This document shows, piece after piece, positions 7,890 through 16,470 of a stretch of 33,230 nucleotides of DNA. Origin of the DNA: an uncultured Eubacterium sp. (GTDB lineage: Bacteria; Bacillota; Clostridia; Oscillospirales; Acutalibacteraceae); contig CAKSWS010000015.1 in assembly GCA_934512155.1 (NCBI GenBank), forward strand, positions 1-33,230, given 5' to 3'. The notes below the pieces were generated by a model that did not search any database, was not told the origin of the DNA, and worked only from the letters and a program-made list of their open reading frames with translations. Every line of letters begins with the position of its first letter. The first letter of the stretch is position 1. The translations under genes were made by a program, and so were the position numbers.

Positions 7890-7926
7890 CGGCGGATTTT
7901 GGGTTTTACCCGTTCCGCCGTTTTTT
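7890..7926 (+). terminator. Terminator between jag and mnmE
   Basis: CGGCGGA (7890-7896) pairs with TCCGCCG (7914-7920). An inner stem GGGT/ACCC adds stability, and six T follow. It separates the rpmH-jag transcript from mnmE, perhaps partially. Confidence 0.85.
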
Positions 7927-7949
7927 AAGTTTTGAAAGGATGTGTTGTT

Positions 7950-9314
7950 ATGGAAAAAACAATAGCCGCTATTGCCACGGGAAACAGTGCCGGTGGTATT
8001 GGCGTTATAAGAATAAGCGGCGATTGCGCACTTGAAATTGCCGACAGGGTTTTTAAAGCAAAAGACGGCACTTCCCTTTTAAATCTTCAGGGTTACAGAG
8101 CCAAGTTTGGTAACATTATATATAATAATGAAAAAGCAGACGACGCTGTTGCCCTTGTTTTTAAAGCACCAAAAAGTTATACGGGTGAAAACGTTGTTGA
8201 GCTTTCCGTTCACGGCGGAATTTTTATTGTTGAAAAAACACTTGAAGCTGTTTTTGAGGCAGGCGCACAGCCGGCAGAAGCAGGCGAATTTACAAAGCGT
8301 GCTTTTTTAAACGGCAAAATGGATTTAACCCAGGCAGAAAGCGTGGCAGATTTAATTTCCGCCCAGGGTGAGGCTGCGGCAAAAGCCTCGTTTAACGCAC
8401 TTCAAGGTTCTTTGAGTAATAAAATAAACAGCGTGCTTGATGATTTAAAAGATTGCAGTGCCCTTATGGCGGCATGGGTAGATTACCCCGACGAGGAAAT
8501 ACCCGAGCTTAAAGAGGAAAGTTTAAAAGAAACGCTGGAAAAGGCAAAAGCCGATTTGCAAAGTTTGATTGATAATTACGATAACGGGCAGGCAATGCTG
8601 CAGGGTATAGACACAGTTATTGCAGGCAAGCCCAATGCAGGAAAATCAACATTAATGAATGCTTTGGTTGGCAAAAACAAAAGTATTGTTACACAAATTG
8701 CAGGTACTACAAGAGATATTGTGGAAGAGACGGTACGCCTTGGCAGTCTTGTACTTCATTTAAGCGACACTGCCGGTATTCGTGAATCCAAGGATTTGGT
8801 GGAAAGCATCGGCATTGAGCGTGCTTTTGAAAAAATTGAAACTGCGGCACTTGTTATTGCTGTGTTTGACAGTTCACAGCCTTTAACAAAAGAAGATTTT
8901 GATTTAATTGAAAAGGCAAAAGGTAAAAAAGCCGTTGCCGTTATTAATAAAACAGATTTAAACAATGTTATTGATGAAAGTATTATTAAAAATGCTTTTG
9001 AACGGGTTGTTTACATCAGTGCTAAAAACAACGAAGGTGTAAGCGGGCTTGAAAGCGCTGTTAAACAGGTGCTTAATATTAATGATTTTGACACATCTGC
9101 TCCGATTTTGGCAAATCAGCGGCAAAAAAATTGTGTTAAAACCGCACTTGATGATATTAGTGAGGCACTTTTTGCCGCAAATTCAGGCTTAACATATGAT
9201 GCAATTAATGTTATGATAGACAGTGGAATTGACAGCCTTTTGTCTTTAACCGGTAAAAAAGCAAGTATTGAGGTTGTTAACAATATATTCAGTAAGTTTT
9301 GTGTGGGTAAGTAA
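7950..9314 (+). CDS. mnmE: tRNA uridine-5-carboxymethylaminomethyl synthesis GTPase MnmE
   Basis: With MnmG it modifies C5 of the wobble uridine (cmnm5U) in several tRNAs. The N-terminal folate-binding domain starts with TIAAIATGNSAGGIGVIRIS. The central G domain has GKPNAGKST (about 226-234), TTRD, DTAGI and NKTD. The C-terminus is CVGK, a variant of the catalytic C-(I/L)-G-K end. The start is ATG 7950 preceded by AAAGGA; a TTG six codons upstream is less likely. The length is 454 residues. It abuts mnmG directly, with no gap. Confidence 0.96.
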   Translation: MEKTIAAIATGNSAGGIGVIRISGDCALEIADRVFKAKDGTSLLNLQGYRAKFGNIIYNNEKADDAVALVFKAPKSYTGENVVELSVHGGIFIVEKTLEAVFEAGAQPAEAGEFTKRAFLNGKMDLTQAESVADLISAQGEAAAKASFNALQGSLSNKINSVLDDLKDCSALMAAWVDYPDEEIPELKEESLKETLEKAKADLQSLIDNYDNGQAMLQGIDTVIAGKPNAGKSTLMNALVGKNKSIVTQIAGTTRDIVEETVRLGSLVLHLSDTAGIRESKDLVESIGIERAFEKIETAALVIAVFDSSQPLTKEDFDLIEKAKGKKAVAVINKTDLNNVIDESIIKNAFERVVYISAKNNEGVSGLESAVKQVLNINDFDTSAPILANQRQKNCVKTALDDISEALFAANSGLTYDAINVMIDSGIDSLLSLTGKKASIEVVNNIFSKFCVGK

Positions 9315-11180
9315 ATGGAATATTTTGCAGGAAATTATGATGTTATAGTTATCGGCGCAGGTCATGCAGGCATTGAGGCAGGCTTGGCTTCCGCAAGGCT
9401 GGGTTGTAAAACAGCCGTGTTTACAATTAATCTTGATTGGATAGGAAATATGCCGTGTAACCCATCTATAGGCGGCACATCAAAGGGTCATCTTGTAAGA
9501 GAAATTGATGCTTTGGGCGGTGAAATGGGCAAGGCGGCAGATAAATATTGCTTGCAAAGCAGAATGCTTAATATGGGCAAAGGTCCTGCCGTTCATTCTT
9601 TAAGAGCACAAATTGACAGGCGTGAATACTCTAAAGGAATGAAGCACACCATGGAGTTGCAAAAAGATCTTGATGTGCGCCAAGCGGAAATTCAGGATTT
9701 ATTTAAAAATGAGGACGGATTGTGGCAGGTTAAAACAAAGCTTGAAGCAGTTTTTACAGCAAAAGCAGTTATAATTGCTACCGGTACATTTTTAGGCGGC
9801 AGAGTTTATATAGGTGATGTTTCTTATGAAAGCGGACCTGACGGAATGTTCCCTTCCACAGAACTTTCAAAAGCACTTTACAGGCTTAATATTCCTTTAA
9901 GACGTTTCAAAACAGGTACTCCAAGCCGTGTAAACAGGCAAAGTATTGATTTTTCAAAAATGGAGGTTCAGCAGGGCGACGAAAGAACCGTTCCTTTTAG
10001 TTTTGAAACTGAAACTCCTCCGAAAAACAAGGTTTGCTGCCATATTACATACACTAATGACAAAACAAAGCAAATAATTCTTGATAATTTGCACAGAAGC
10101 CCAATGTACAGCGGAAAAATTGAGGGCAAAGGTCCACGTTACTGCCCAAGCTTTGAAGATAAAATTGTTCGCTTTGCAGATAAGGAAAGGCATCAGCTTT
10201 TTGTTGAACCTTGCGGACTTGAAACTGAGGAAATGTATCTTCAAGGGCTATCCTCTTCCCTGCCTGAAGACGTTCAGCTTGCATTTATTCATACTATTCC
10301 CGGACTTGAAAATGCAATGGTTATGCGAACAGCCTACGCTATTGAATATGACTGCGTAGACCCAACGGCACTTAAAGCTACTTTGGAATTTAATGATTTG
10401 GAAGGTCTTTACGGCGCAGGCCAGTTTAACGGTTCCAGCGGATATGAAGAAGCGGCGGCTCAAGGGCTTGTTGCCGGAATTAATGCCGCACTTAAAATTA
10501 AAGGCAAGGAGCCTATGGTGTTAGACCGTGGCGGTTCATACATTGGCACTCTTATTGATGATTTAGTTACAAAAGGTTGTTCCGACCCATACAGAATGAT
10601 GACGAGCCGCAGCGAATACCGCCTTGTTTTAAGACAGGATAACGCTGACGTGCGCTTAACCCCCATCGGCTACAAAATAGGACTGATTTCGCAACAGCGC
10701 TATGATAAATTTATAGATAAAGAGGCAAATGTTAAGGCTGAAAGAGAAAGAATAGAAAAAACATCTGTTCCCCTTTCTGATGAATTGCAGGAAATTCTTG
10801 CCTCCTGCAACACTTCACCTGCAGTAAAAGGTTGCAAAATGATAGACCTTTTAAAACGACCGGGCGTTACTTATGAGGCGTTAACGCCTGTTGACCCAAT
10901 ACGGCCGGATTTACCTTATGAGGTTTTTGAACAGGTTGAAATTGCTGTTAAATATGAGGGTTACATTGTTCGCCAAGAGGCGCAGATTAAAGAAATGCGC
11001 AGAATCGAGTGTAAAAAAATACCAAAAGATTTTGATTATTCCGCCCACAAAGGTTTAAGGCTTGAGGCTGTGGAAAAACTTTCCAAAATAAAACCTGAAA
11101 ACTTGGGTCAGGCAAGCAGAATCAGCGGTGTTAACCCTGCGGATATAACGGCACTTAACATTATTTTGGAGTCATTATGA
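9315..11180 (+). CDS. mnmG: tRNA uridine-5-carboxymethylaminomethyl synthesis enzyme MnmG
   Basis: MnmG is the FAD-dependent partner of MnmE in wobble-uridine modification. The dinucleotide-binding motif [10 protein letters not shown] is at residues 14-23, followed by the signatures [17 protein letters not shown] and [11 protein letters not shown], and the C-terminal region with [16 protein letters not shown]. The 621 residues match the full-length family. It overlaps rsmG by 4 bases (ATGA). Confidence 0.97.
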   Translation: MEYFAGNYDVIVIGAGHAGIEAGLASARLGCKTAVFTINLDWIGNMPCNPSIGGTSKGHLVREIDALGGEMGKAADKYCLQSRMLNMGKGPAVHSLRAQIDRREYSKGMKHTMELQKDLDVRQAEIQDLFKNEDGLWQVKTKLEAVFTAKAVIIATGTFLGGRVYIGDVSYESGPDGMFPSTELSKALYRLNIPLRRFKTGTPSRVNRQSIDFSKMEVQQGDERTVPFSFETETPPKNKVCCHITYTNDKTKQIILDNLHRSPMYSGKIEGKGPRYCPSFEDKIVRFADKERHQLFVEPCGLETEEMYLQGLSSSLPEDVQLAFIHTIPGLENAMVMRTAYAIEYDCVDPTALKATLEFNDLEGLYGAGQFNGSSGYEEAAAQGLVAGINAALKIKGKEPMVLDRGGSYIGTLIDDLVTKGCSDPYRMMTSRSEYRLVLRQDNADVRLTPIGYKIGLISQQRYDKFIDKEANVKAERERIEKTSVPLSDELQEILASCNTSPAVKGCKMIDLLKRPGVTYEALTPVDPIRPDLPYEVFEQVEIAVKYEGYIVRQEAQIKEMRRIECKKIPKDFDYSAHKGLRLEAVEKLSKIKPENLGQASRISGVNPADITALNIILESL

Positions 11181-11881
11181 TTAATATTGAATTGTTAAAA
11201 AACCAGGCTGAAAAAATAGGCATTGAATTAAACGATGTTGCACTTGACAGGTTTGATTTTCTTGCGCAGCGTCTTGTTCGTTGGAATGAAAAGGTTAATT
11301 TAACGGCAATAACCGACCCTGAAGAAATTGTTGTTAAACATTTTGTGGACAGTTTAACGGCGGTTGCCTATGCGCCGATATCGAAAAATGCAAGGTTGAT
11401 TGATGTTGGCTGCGGTGCAGGCTTTCCCGGATTACCTGTTTTAATTGCAAGACCGGATGTGGATGTAATTTTTCTTGATTCGGTTGGTAAGAAACTTTCG
11501 TTTATTAAAGAGTATTTAATAAATTCCGGGCTGTGCGGCGATGTGCTTCATGAACGTGCGGAAATTATCGGCAAAGACGGCAATTTCAGAGAAACATTCG
11601 ATGTTGCCACCACAAGAGCAGTTGCTCCCCTTAATATTCTTGCTGAGTATTGCCTTCCCCTTTTAAAAGTAGGCGGTATTTACATATCTTTAAAAGGTGC
11701 CGTTGATGAATTGGATATTGGGGAAAATGCAATTAAGGTGCTTGGGGGCGAGGTTGAAAAGGTTACTTCCCTTGAATTGCCCGGCGGTGATAAAAGAAAT
11801 GTGGTTGTGATAAGAAAAATATCGCAAACGCCGACAAAATACCCTCGTAAATCCAAAAAAATAGATACTCACCCGCTCTAA
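11177..11881 (+). CDS. rsmG: 16S rRNA (guanine527-N7)-methyltransferase RsmG
   Basis: This SAM-dependent enzyme methylates G527 of 16S rRNA; its loss gives low-level streptomycin resistance in other bacteria. The Rossmann SAM motif [14 protein letters not shown] is at about residues 74-87. It is preceded by [15 protein letters not shown] and VKHFVDSL, and followed by [14 protein letters not shown] and the basic C-terminus. The length of 234 residues is normal. It is translationally coupled to mnmG and ends at a strong terminator. Confidence 0.96.
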   Translation: MINIELLKNQAEKIGIELNDVALDRFDFLAQRLVRWNEKVNLTAITDPEEIVVKHFVDSLTAVAYAPISKNARLIDVGCGAGFPGLPVLIARPDVDVIFLDSVGKKLSFIKEYLINSGLCGDVLHERAEIIGKDGNFRETFDVATTRAVAPLNILAEYCLPLLKVGGIYISLKGAVDELDIGENAIKVLGGEVEKVTSLELPGGDKRNVVVIRKISQTPTKYPRKSKKIDTHPL

Positions 11882-11904
11882 AATTTAATTAATTTGTCTA
11901 ATTC

Positions 11905-11938
11905 AAAGGATTTCTCACGATGAGAAATCCTTTATTTT
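11905..11938 (+). terminator. Terminator after rsmG
   Basis: A perfect 13-bp stem, AAAGGATTTCTCA (11905-11917) with TGAGAAATCCTTT (11921-11933), loop CGA, then ATTTTTA. Confidence 0.9.
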
Positions 11939-11980
11939 TATGTTAAACTGTGATATAGTTTAATCAAGGAGATGAGGCAA

Positions 11981-12787
11981 GTGCCGCAGGAAGTAGTAAA
12001 TATTGCAACGGAACGGCTGTTGCCGAATCCATACCAACCACGAAAGCAGTTTAAATCAGAAGAGTTGCTTAGCTTGGCACAATCTATAAAAGAAAACGGA
12101 GTTTTGCAGCCTCTTCTTGCACGGCGAATAAATCACAGCGATTATTATGAACTGATTGCCGGTGAACGCCGCTTGCGTGCTTCTATTTTGGCAAACCAGC
12201 CTACCGTACCATGCATTATAGTTGATTGCGAGTACGAGGAAAGCGCCGTGTTTTCTTTGCTTGAAAATATTCAGCGTTCAGACCTTAATTTTTTTGAAGA
12301 AGCTGTTGCCATAGAACAAATGCAAAGCCAGTTTGGATTTACTCAAGAACAGCTTGCAAAAAGGCTTGGTAAAAGTCAAAGTGCCCTTTCAAATAAGCTC
12401 CGTCTTTTAAAACTGCCTGCAGATGTACGTTATTTTATTGAAAAAGAAGATTTAACAGAGCGTCATGCCCGTGCATTGCTAAAACTTGAAAGTGAAAAGC
12501 AAATGTGGACTGCCCTTAACATTATTAAGGACAGGCATTTAAATGTTGAGCAAACGGAGGCTTATATTAATTCTATTACCGATAAAAAGGTTAAAAGCCA
12601 TAAAAATATAGTTAAAATATTTAAAGATGTGCGAATTTTTGTAAATACTGTGGATAAAGCGATTTCTACTATGAAAGAAGCAGGAATTCCCGCACGTTCA
12701 AACAAAACGGAAACTGAAGATTATATTGAATACCATGTAATTATTCCTAAACGGGCGGAAAAAGCCGCCGCATCTAACCTTGCTTAA
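11981..12787 (+). CDS. noc: Noc-like ParB-family nucleoid occlusion protein
   Basis: Noc is a ParB paralogue that binds dispersed NBS sites and blocks FtsZ assembly over the chromosome. The CTP-binding N-domain has NPYQPRK and AGERRLRAS; a helix-turn-helix domain follows. The HTH carries Noc-type wording (LGKSQSALSNKLRLLKLP, TERHARALLKL) rather than the Spo0J wording seen in the second ParB (GKSRPAIANSLRLLRLP, SAGHARALL). The start is GTG 11981 with AAGGAG 9 bases upstream; the ATG at 11972 touches that ribosome site. The protein is then 268 residues and begins almost directly with the ParB fold. The amphipathic membrane-binding N-terminus of Bacillus Noc is therefore absent or elsewhere. The position between rsmG and parA fits Noc. 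Confidence 0.82.
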   Translation: MPQEVVNIATERLLPNPYQPRKQFKSEELLSLAQSIKENGVLQPLLARRINHSDYYELIAGERRLRASILANQPTVPCIIVDCEYEESAVFSLLENIQRSDLNFFEEAVAIEQMQSQFGFTQEQLAKRLGKSQSALSNKLRLLKLPADVRYFIEKEDLTERHARALLKLESEKQMWTALNIIKDRHLNVEQTEAYINSITDKKVKSHKNIVKIFKDVRIFVNTVDKAISTMKEAGIPARSNKTETEDYIEYHVIIPKRAEKAAASNLA

Positions 12788-12807
12788 AACGAGGCAACTC
12801 GTTTTAA
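12784..12807 (+). terminator. Hairpin overlapping the noc stop codon
   Basis: TTAAAACGAG (12784-12793), loop GCAA, CTCGTTTTAA (12798-12807): a 10-bp perfect stem that includes the stop codon. There is no long T-run behind it, so it may act as an mRNA 3'-end stabiliser rather than a terminator. Confidence 0.5.
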
Positions 12808-12832
12808 CATATTCTCCTCTTTTCATCACGTG

Positions 12833-12869
12833 GAAAGGTCTGCCGAAAGGCAGGCCTTTCTGCGTTTTT
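12833..12869 (+). terminator. Terminator downstream of noc
   Basis: GAAAGGTCTGCC (12833-12844) pairs with GGCAGGCCTTTC (12849-12860) through a GAAA tetraloop with one G-T wobble, followed by TGCGTTTTT. Confidence 0.8.
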
Positions 12870-12937
12870 ATGTATAATTTGTTTTAGTGTAATTGTGTTT
12901 ATGAGGAGTCGGTTAATTAAAAGAAATTATACTCTTG

Positions 12938-12953
12938 TGTTTCACGTGAAACA
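12938..12953. promoter_or_regulatory. parS: parS site 1
   Basis: TGTTTCACGTGAAACA, an exact match to the 16-bp parS palindrome bound by ParB/Spo0J. Confidence 0.95.
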
Positions 12954-13035
12954 AAGCACAAGATATTGATTTTCAGATAAACTATGTTTAAATAGTTTAA
13001 TGTTTTGTTGAAATTATGTTTGCAATATATGTTAA

Positions 13036-13145
13036 TGTGGAAAACTATGCATAATATAGTGCATACACACTATTTTCTGTGAAAAACTCTGTGGAAAATG
13101 TGGAAAACTTATGTTTCACGTGAAACATCTATATGTTGTGGATGT
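13036..13145. promoter_or_regulatory. Cluster of DnaA-box-like 9-mers (candidate origin region)
   Basis: TGTGGAAAA occurs at 13036-13044, 13090-13098 and, directly abutting, 13099-13107. Each differs by one base from TGTGGATAA, the reverse complement of the DnaA box TTATCCACA. TGTGGATGT (13137-13145) differs by two bases, and TGTGAAAAA lies at 13078-13086. All point the same way. A stretch of almost pure A/T follows at 13161-13184, which could serve as an unwinding element. Origin function is an inference; dnaA is not adjacent. Confidence 0.4.
13112..13127. promoter_or_regulatory. parS: parS site 2
   Basis: Exact TGTTTCACGTGAAACA, with the symmetry extended by one base on each side (A...T). 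Confidence 0.95.
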
Positions 13146-13182
13146 TGCCTTCCCTACCACAATTTTTTAAAAATTTATTTAT

Positions 13183-13198
13183 TGTTTCACGTGAAACT
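13183..13198. promoter_or_regulatory. parS: parS site 3 (one mismatch)
   Basis: TGTTTCACGTGAAACT matches parS at 15 of 16 bases; the last base is T instead of A. It lies 14 bp upstream of the parA promoter. Confidence 0.88.
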
Positions 13199-13211
13199 TT
13201 ATTGTTTATTG

Positions 13212-13240
13212 TTGATATGCCCGGGAAGATATTGTATAAT
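13212..13240 (+). promoter_or_regulatory. parA-parB promoter with a Noc-box-like core in its spacer
   Basis: TTGATA (13212-13217), 17-bp spacer, TATAAT (13235-13240). The spacer holds CCCGGGAA (13220-13227), which matches the centre and right part of the published Noc-binding sequence ATTTCCCGGGAAAT. The left flank does not match, so Noc control here is a hypothesis. Confidence 0.65.
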
Positions 13241-13261
13241 AATAGCCACGGAGGTGTTGCT

Positions 13262-14026
13262 ATGGGCAAAACCATTTCTATTTTTAATCAAAAAGGCGGC
13301 GTTGGCAAAACCACCACGTGTGTTAATTTGGCTGCCGCTTTAGGTGCAAAAGGCAAAAAAACACTTCTTATTGATGTTGACCCACAGGGAAATTCCACAA
13401 GCGGTGTTGGTATTGATAAGGCTGATATTGAATATTCCACTTATGATGTTTTAATTAACAAAGTGCCTGCTCGTGGCATTATGATTGAAACAGAGTTTAA
13501 AAATCTTTGGGTGCTTCCTGCAAATATGAATCTTGCAGGTGCAGAGTTGGAACTTGCAGAGGTTGAAGAGCGTTTTTATGCACTGAAAAAAGCCATTGCG
13601 TCTCTTACTTTGGAGTTTGACTACATAATTATAGACTGTCCACCCAGCTTAGGACTTTTAAGCCTTAATGCATTAACTGCTTCCGACACTGTTATTGTGC
13701 CGTTGCAGTGCGAATATTATGCTCTTGAGGGGTTAAGTCAACTTTTAAGCACTATCAGAACTGTGAAGCAGCATTATAACGAGCATTTAGAGCTTGAAGG
13801 TGTGTTATACACAATGTATGACAGTCGTTTAAAATTAACAAATCAGGTTGTTGCGGAGGTTGACAAGTATTTTCCGAATAAGGCGTACAAAACGATGATT
13901 CCTCGTAGTGTTAAACTTGCAGAAGCTCCAAGTTTCGGCGAACCGATTATTTATTATGAAAAATACTCAAAAGCCAGCTTTGCATACAAAAAATTTGCAG
14001 ATGAGGTAATAAAAAGAAGCTATTAA
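13262..14026 (+). CDS. parA: Chromosome-partitioning ATPase ParA/Soj
   Basis: This is a deviant Walker ATPase that works with ParB-parS in origin segregation and, in Bacillus, controls DnaA. The protein starts MGKTISIFNQKGGVGKTT; the deviant Walker A with its signature Lys is at residues 11-18. DVDPQGNSTSGVG follows at 37-49 and the Walker B region is IIIDCPPSLGLL. ATG 13262 is chosen because GGAGGTG lies 6 bases upstream; a longer open frame to 13133 would cross the promoter and a parS site. The length of 254 residues is typical. parB follows 26 bp later. Confidence 0.96.
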   Translation: MGKTISIFNQKGGVGKTTTCVNLAAALGAKGKKTLLIDVDPQGNSTSGVGIDKADIEYSTYDVLINKVPARGIMIETEFKNLWVLPANMNLAGAELELAEVEERFYALKKAIASLTLEFDYIIIDCPPSLGLLSLNALTASDTVIVPLQCEYYALEGLSQLLSTIRTVKQHYNEHLELEGVLYTMYDSRLKLTNQVVAEVDKYFPNKAYKTMIPRSVKLAEAPSFGEPIIYYEKYSKASFAYKKFADEVIKRSY

Positions 14027-14052
14027 ACAAATTTATGTGGAAAGGTTAGAAT

Positions 14053-14904
14053 ATGGCAAAAAGACAATCGGGTTTAGGCAAGGGTTTGGAAGCATTAATG
14101 CTTGAAAATTCCATTGATGAAATGGTTGCCACAAATACTTTGCCTTTAAATGAAATTATTCCTAATAAAGAGCAGCCACGAAAAACATTTGACGAAGGCG
14201 CTTTACAGGAATTAAGCGAAAGTATTAAACAGCACGGCGTGTTACAGCCGTTGCTTGTAAGACCCCTTACCACAGGTGGTTATCAGCTTGTTGCCGGCGA
14301 GCGCAGGTGGCGTGCCAGCCGAATGGCAGGGTTAAAGGAAGTGCCTGTTGTTGTTAAAGAACTTACAGACACTGAAACAATGGAAATTGCAATTATTGAA
14401 AATCTTCAGCGTGAGGATTTAAACCCTATTGAAGAAGCAGAGGGTTTACAGGCACTTATAGATAAATGCGGTTTCACACAAGAGGAAGTGGCAACAAGTG
14501 TTGGCAAATCAAGGCCTGCCATTGCAAACAGCTTGAGGCTTTTGCGGTTGCCAACTGAAGTGCGTGATATGACTAAAAACGGCGATATTTCAGCCGGACA
14601 CGCCCGTGCATTGCTGGCATTTGATAATGACGCAATGATTTATGAGGTTGCTCAAAATATTGTTTCAAACAAACTTACCGTGCGTGATGTTGAAAGGTTG
14701 GCAAAAATAAAAGAGCCGTCTTCTTCTGTTTCTGCTAAACGAAGCAAAAGAAGAGACAGCTTTTTTGATGAGGTTGAACTTTCCCTTACCGAGGCTTTAG
14801 GCAGAAAAGTTAAGGTTTACAACGGCAGGGGAAAAGGAACTTTGGAAATTGAGTTTTACTCACAGGAAGATTTAAAAAATATAGCGAACAAATTGGGAGA
14901 ATAA
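14053..14904 (+). CDS. parB: Chromosome-partitioning protein ParB/Spo0J
   Basis: ParB is a CTP-dependent DNA clamp that loads at parS and recruits SMC. The N-domain contains NKEQPRKTFDE and the CTP-binding VAGERRWRASRM, then ENLQREDLNPIEEAEG. The HTH (TQEEVATSVGKSRPAIANSL) has Spo0J-type residues, distinct from the Noc-like paralogue 2 kb upstream. The C-terminal dimerisation domain ends LEIEFYSQEDLKNIANKLG. The length is 283 residues. It lies in one operon with parA and, 2 bp later, serS. Confidence 0.96.
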   Translation: MAKRQSGLGKGLEALMLENSIDEMVATNTLPLNEIIPNKEQPRKTFDEGALQELSESIKQHGVLQPLLVRPLTTGGYQLVAGERRWRASRMAGLKEVPVVVKELTDTETMEIAIIENLQREDLNPIEEAEGLQALIDKCGFTQEEVATSVGKSRPAIANSLRLLRLPTEVRDMTKNGDISAGHARALLAFDNDAMIYEVAQNIVSNKLTVRDVERLAKIKEPSSSVSAKRSKRRDSFFDEVELSLTEALGRKVKVYNGRGKGTLEIEFYSQEDLKNIANKLGE

Positions 14905-14906
14905 AA

Positions 14907-16193
14907 ATGCTTGATATTAAATTTGTAAGAGAAAATGCGGAAATTGTTAAAAAGAATATTCAAAACAAGTTTCAGGATGAAAAATTACCTCTTGTAGACG
15001 AAGTAATTACACTTGATGAGGAAAAAAGAGCCGTTCAGGCAAAGGCAGACGAGCTTCGTGCCAACAGAAATAAGCTTTCAAAAGAAATCGGCACATTAAT
15101 GGCACAGGGCAAAAAGGAAGAGGGTATGGCTCTTCGTGAAAAGGTTAAGGCGCAGGCAGATGAGCTTGAGGAACTTTCCAAAAAGGAAAGCGAGCTTACA
15201 GAGCGTGTTACGAAAATTATGATGACAATTCCGAATATTATTGACCCGTCAGTTCCGATTGGCAAGGATGACAGCGAAAATGTTGAAGTTCAAAAATACG
15301 GCGAACCTGTTGTGCCTGATTTTGAAGTGCCTTACCACACAGATATTATGGAGCGTTTCAACGGCATTGATTTGGATGCTGCAGGCAAAGTTGCAGGTAA
15401 CGGTTTTTATTATTTAATGGGTGATATTGCAAGGCTTCATTCCGCAGTTCTTGCTTATGCACGAGATTTTATGATTGACAGGGGATTTACTTACTGTATT
15501 CCGCCTTATATGATTCGTTCAAATGTTGTTGACGGTGTTATGAGCTTTGCTGAAATGGATGCAATGATGTATAAAATCGAAGGTGAGGATTTATATCTTA
15601 TAGGTACTTCCGAGCATTCTATGATTGGTAAGTTTATTGACACAATCACACCGGAAAGCGAACTTCCTAAAACTTTAACGTCTTATTCTCCTTGTTTCAG
15701 AAAAGAAAAAGGTGCACACGGCATTGAAGAACGTGGCGTTTACAGAATTCACCAATTTGAAAAGCAGGAAATGATTGTTGTTTGTAAGCCTGAAGAATCA
15801 CCGATTTGGTTTGATAAACTTTGGCAAAACACTGTTGATTTGTTCCGTTCTCTTGATATTCCGGTAAGAACTCTTGAATGCTGCAGCGGCGATTTGGCAG
15901 ACCTTAAAGTTAAATCAATCGACGTTGAGGCTTGGTCGCCAAGACAGAAAAAGTATTTTGAGGTAGGCTCTTGTTCAAACCTTTCCGATGCACAGGCTCG
16001 CCGCCTTAAAATTCGTGTTAAGGGCGAAAACGGCAATTATCTTGCTCACACATTAAACAACACAGTTGTTGCTCCACCAAGAATGTTAATTGCATTTCTT
16101 GAAAATAACCTTAATGCCGACGGCAGCGTTAATATTCCGGAAGCGTTAAGAATGTATATGGGCGGCAAGGAAAAACTTGTTCCGCAGAAATAA
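14907..16193 (+). CDS. serS: Seryl-tRNA synthetase
   Basis: This class II synthetase charges tRNA-Ser and supplies Ser-tRNA for selenocysteine synthesis where that exists. The N-terminal coiled-coil arm (about 25-105, Glu/Lys/Ala-rich) is followed by the catalytic core. Motif 2 is in CFRKEKGAHGIEERGVYRIH. The motif 3 region includes EVGSCSNLSDAQARRLKIR and NNTVVAPPRMLIAFLEN. The 428 residues are full length. There is no T-box leader: the gene starts 2 bp after parB and is probably read from the parA promoter. Confidence 0.96.
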   Translation: MLDIKFVRENAEIVKKNIQNKFQDEKLPLVDEVITLDEEKRAVQAKADELRANRNKLSKEIGTLMAQGKKEEGMALREKVKAQADELEELSKKESELTERVTKIMMTIPNIIDPSVPIGKDDSENVEVQKYGEPVVPDFEVPYHTDIMERFNGIDLDAAGKVAGNGFYYLMGDIARLHSAVLAYARDFMIDRGFTYCIPPYMIRSNVVDGVMSFAEMDAMMYKIEGEDLYLIGTSEHSMIGKFIDTITPESELPKTLTSYSPCFRKEKGAHGIEERGVYRIHQFEKQEMIVVCKPEESPIWFDKLWQNTVDLFRSLDIPVRTLECCSGDLADLKVKSIDVEAWSPRQKKYFEVGSCSNLSDAQARRLKIRVKGENGNYLAHTLNNTVVAPPRMLIAFLENNLNADGSVNIPEALRMYMGGKEKLVPQK

Positions 16194-16206
16194 TGCGTTT
16201 AATAAA

Positions 16207-16237
16207 CCCCTCTTTTAAAGAGGGGCTTATTTTTTTA
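16207..16237 (+). terminator. Terminator after parA-parB-serS
   Basis: CCCCTCTT (16207-16214), loop TTA, AAGAGGGG (16218-16225), then CTTATTTTTTT. Confidence 0.88.
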
Positions 16238-16259
16238 TAACCGCTTTGCCTATCTTGTT

Positions 16260-16308
16260 AAAGGGCTCGTTTGCGACCGCTGCCGATAAAGGTCGTTGTT
16301 TATTACAA
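16260..16308 (+). repeat. GCTCG repeat module, copy 2 (internally deleted)
   Basis: The core at 16263-16285 is identical over 23 bases to 19470-19492. A second segment, GGTCGTTGTTTATTACAA (16291-16308), is identical to 19586-19603. The two segments are 5 bases apart here but about 93 apart at 19.5 kb, so this copy lacks the middle. Together with the 19.5-kb copy it brackets the accessory island as a direct repeat. Confidence 0.8.
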
Positions 16309-16321
16309 AACACTCTTTAGT

Positions 16322-16366
16322 CCCCCTTGTTAAAGGGGGATGTCATCAAAGATGACAGGGGGATTC
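16322..16366 (+). repeat. Bipartite hairpin repeat, copy 2
   Basis: CCCCCTTGTTAAAGGGGG (16322-16339), then the central stem TGTCATC-AAA-GATGACA (16341-16357), then GGGGGATTC. The constant frame matches the other copies; this central stem is unique in the window. Confidence 0.85.
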
Positions 16367-16384
16367 AATTAAATAATGTACGTC

Positions 16385-16440
16385 TTACAAGAATCCCTCC
16401 GAGTTGCTTCGTAACCCACCTCACTTAGATTGAGGGAGGC
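16385..16440 (-). repeat. Bipartite hairpin repeat, copy 3 (diverged)
   Basis: Minus-strand frame GCCTCCCTCAATCTAAGTG, then GTTACGAAGCAAC (an imperfect stem with a mismatch), then GGAGGGATTCTTGTAA. The 16194-16470 interval otherwise holds no gene; it consists of a terminator and three repeat pieces. Confidence 0.65.
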
Positions 16441-16470
16441 TTTAATGTTGCAAACGGAGCGGTTAGACAC

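Noticed and set aside
13133..13261. N-terminal extension of parA
   Set aside because: The segment contains a parS site and the parA promoter; GGAGGTG and the conserved protein start both place the start at 13262.
14880..14906. T-box riboswitch for serS
   Set aside because: Only 2 bp separate parB and serS; there is no leader in which a T-box could fit.
16240..16460. Possible CRISPR array from clustered short repeats
   Set aside because: Units differ in length and orientation, have no regular spacers, and no cas genes are present; they belong to the dispersed hairpin repeats.
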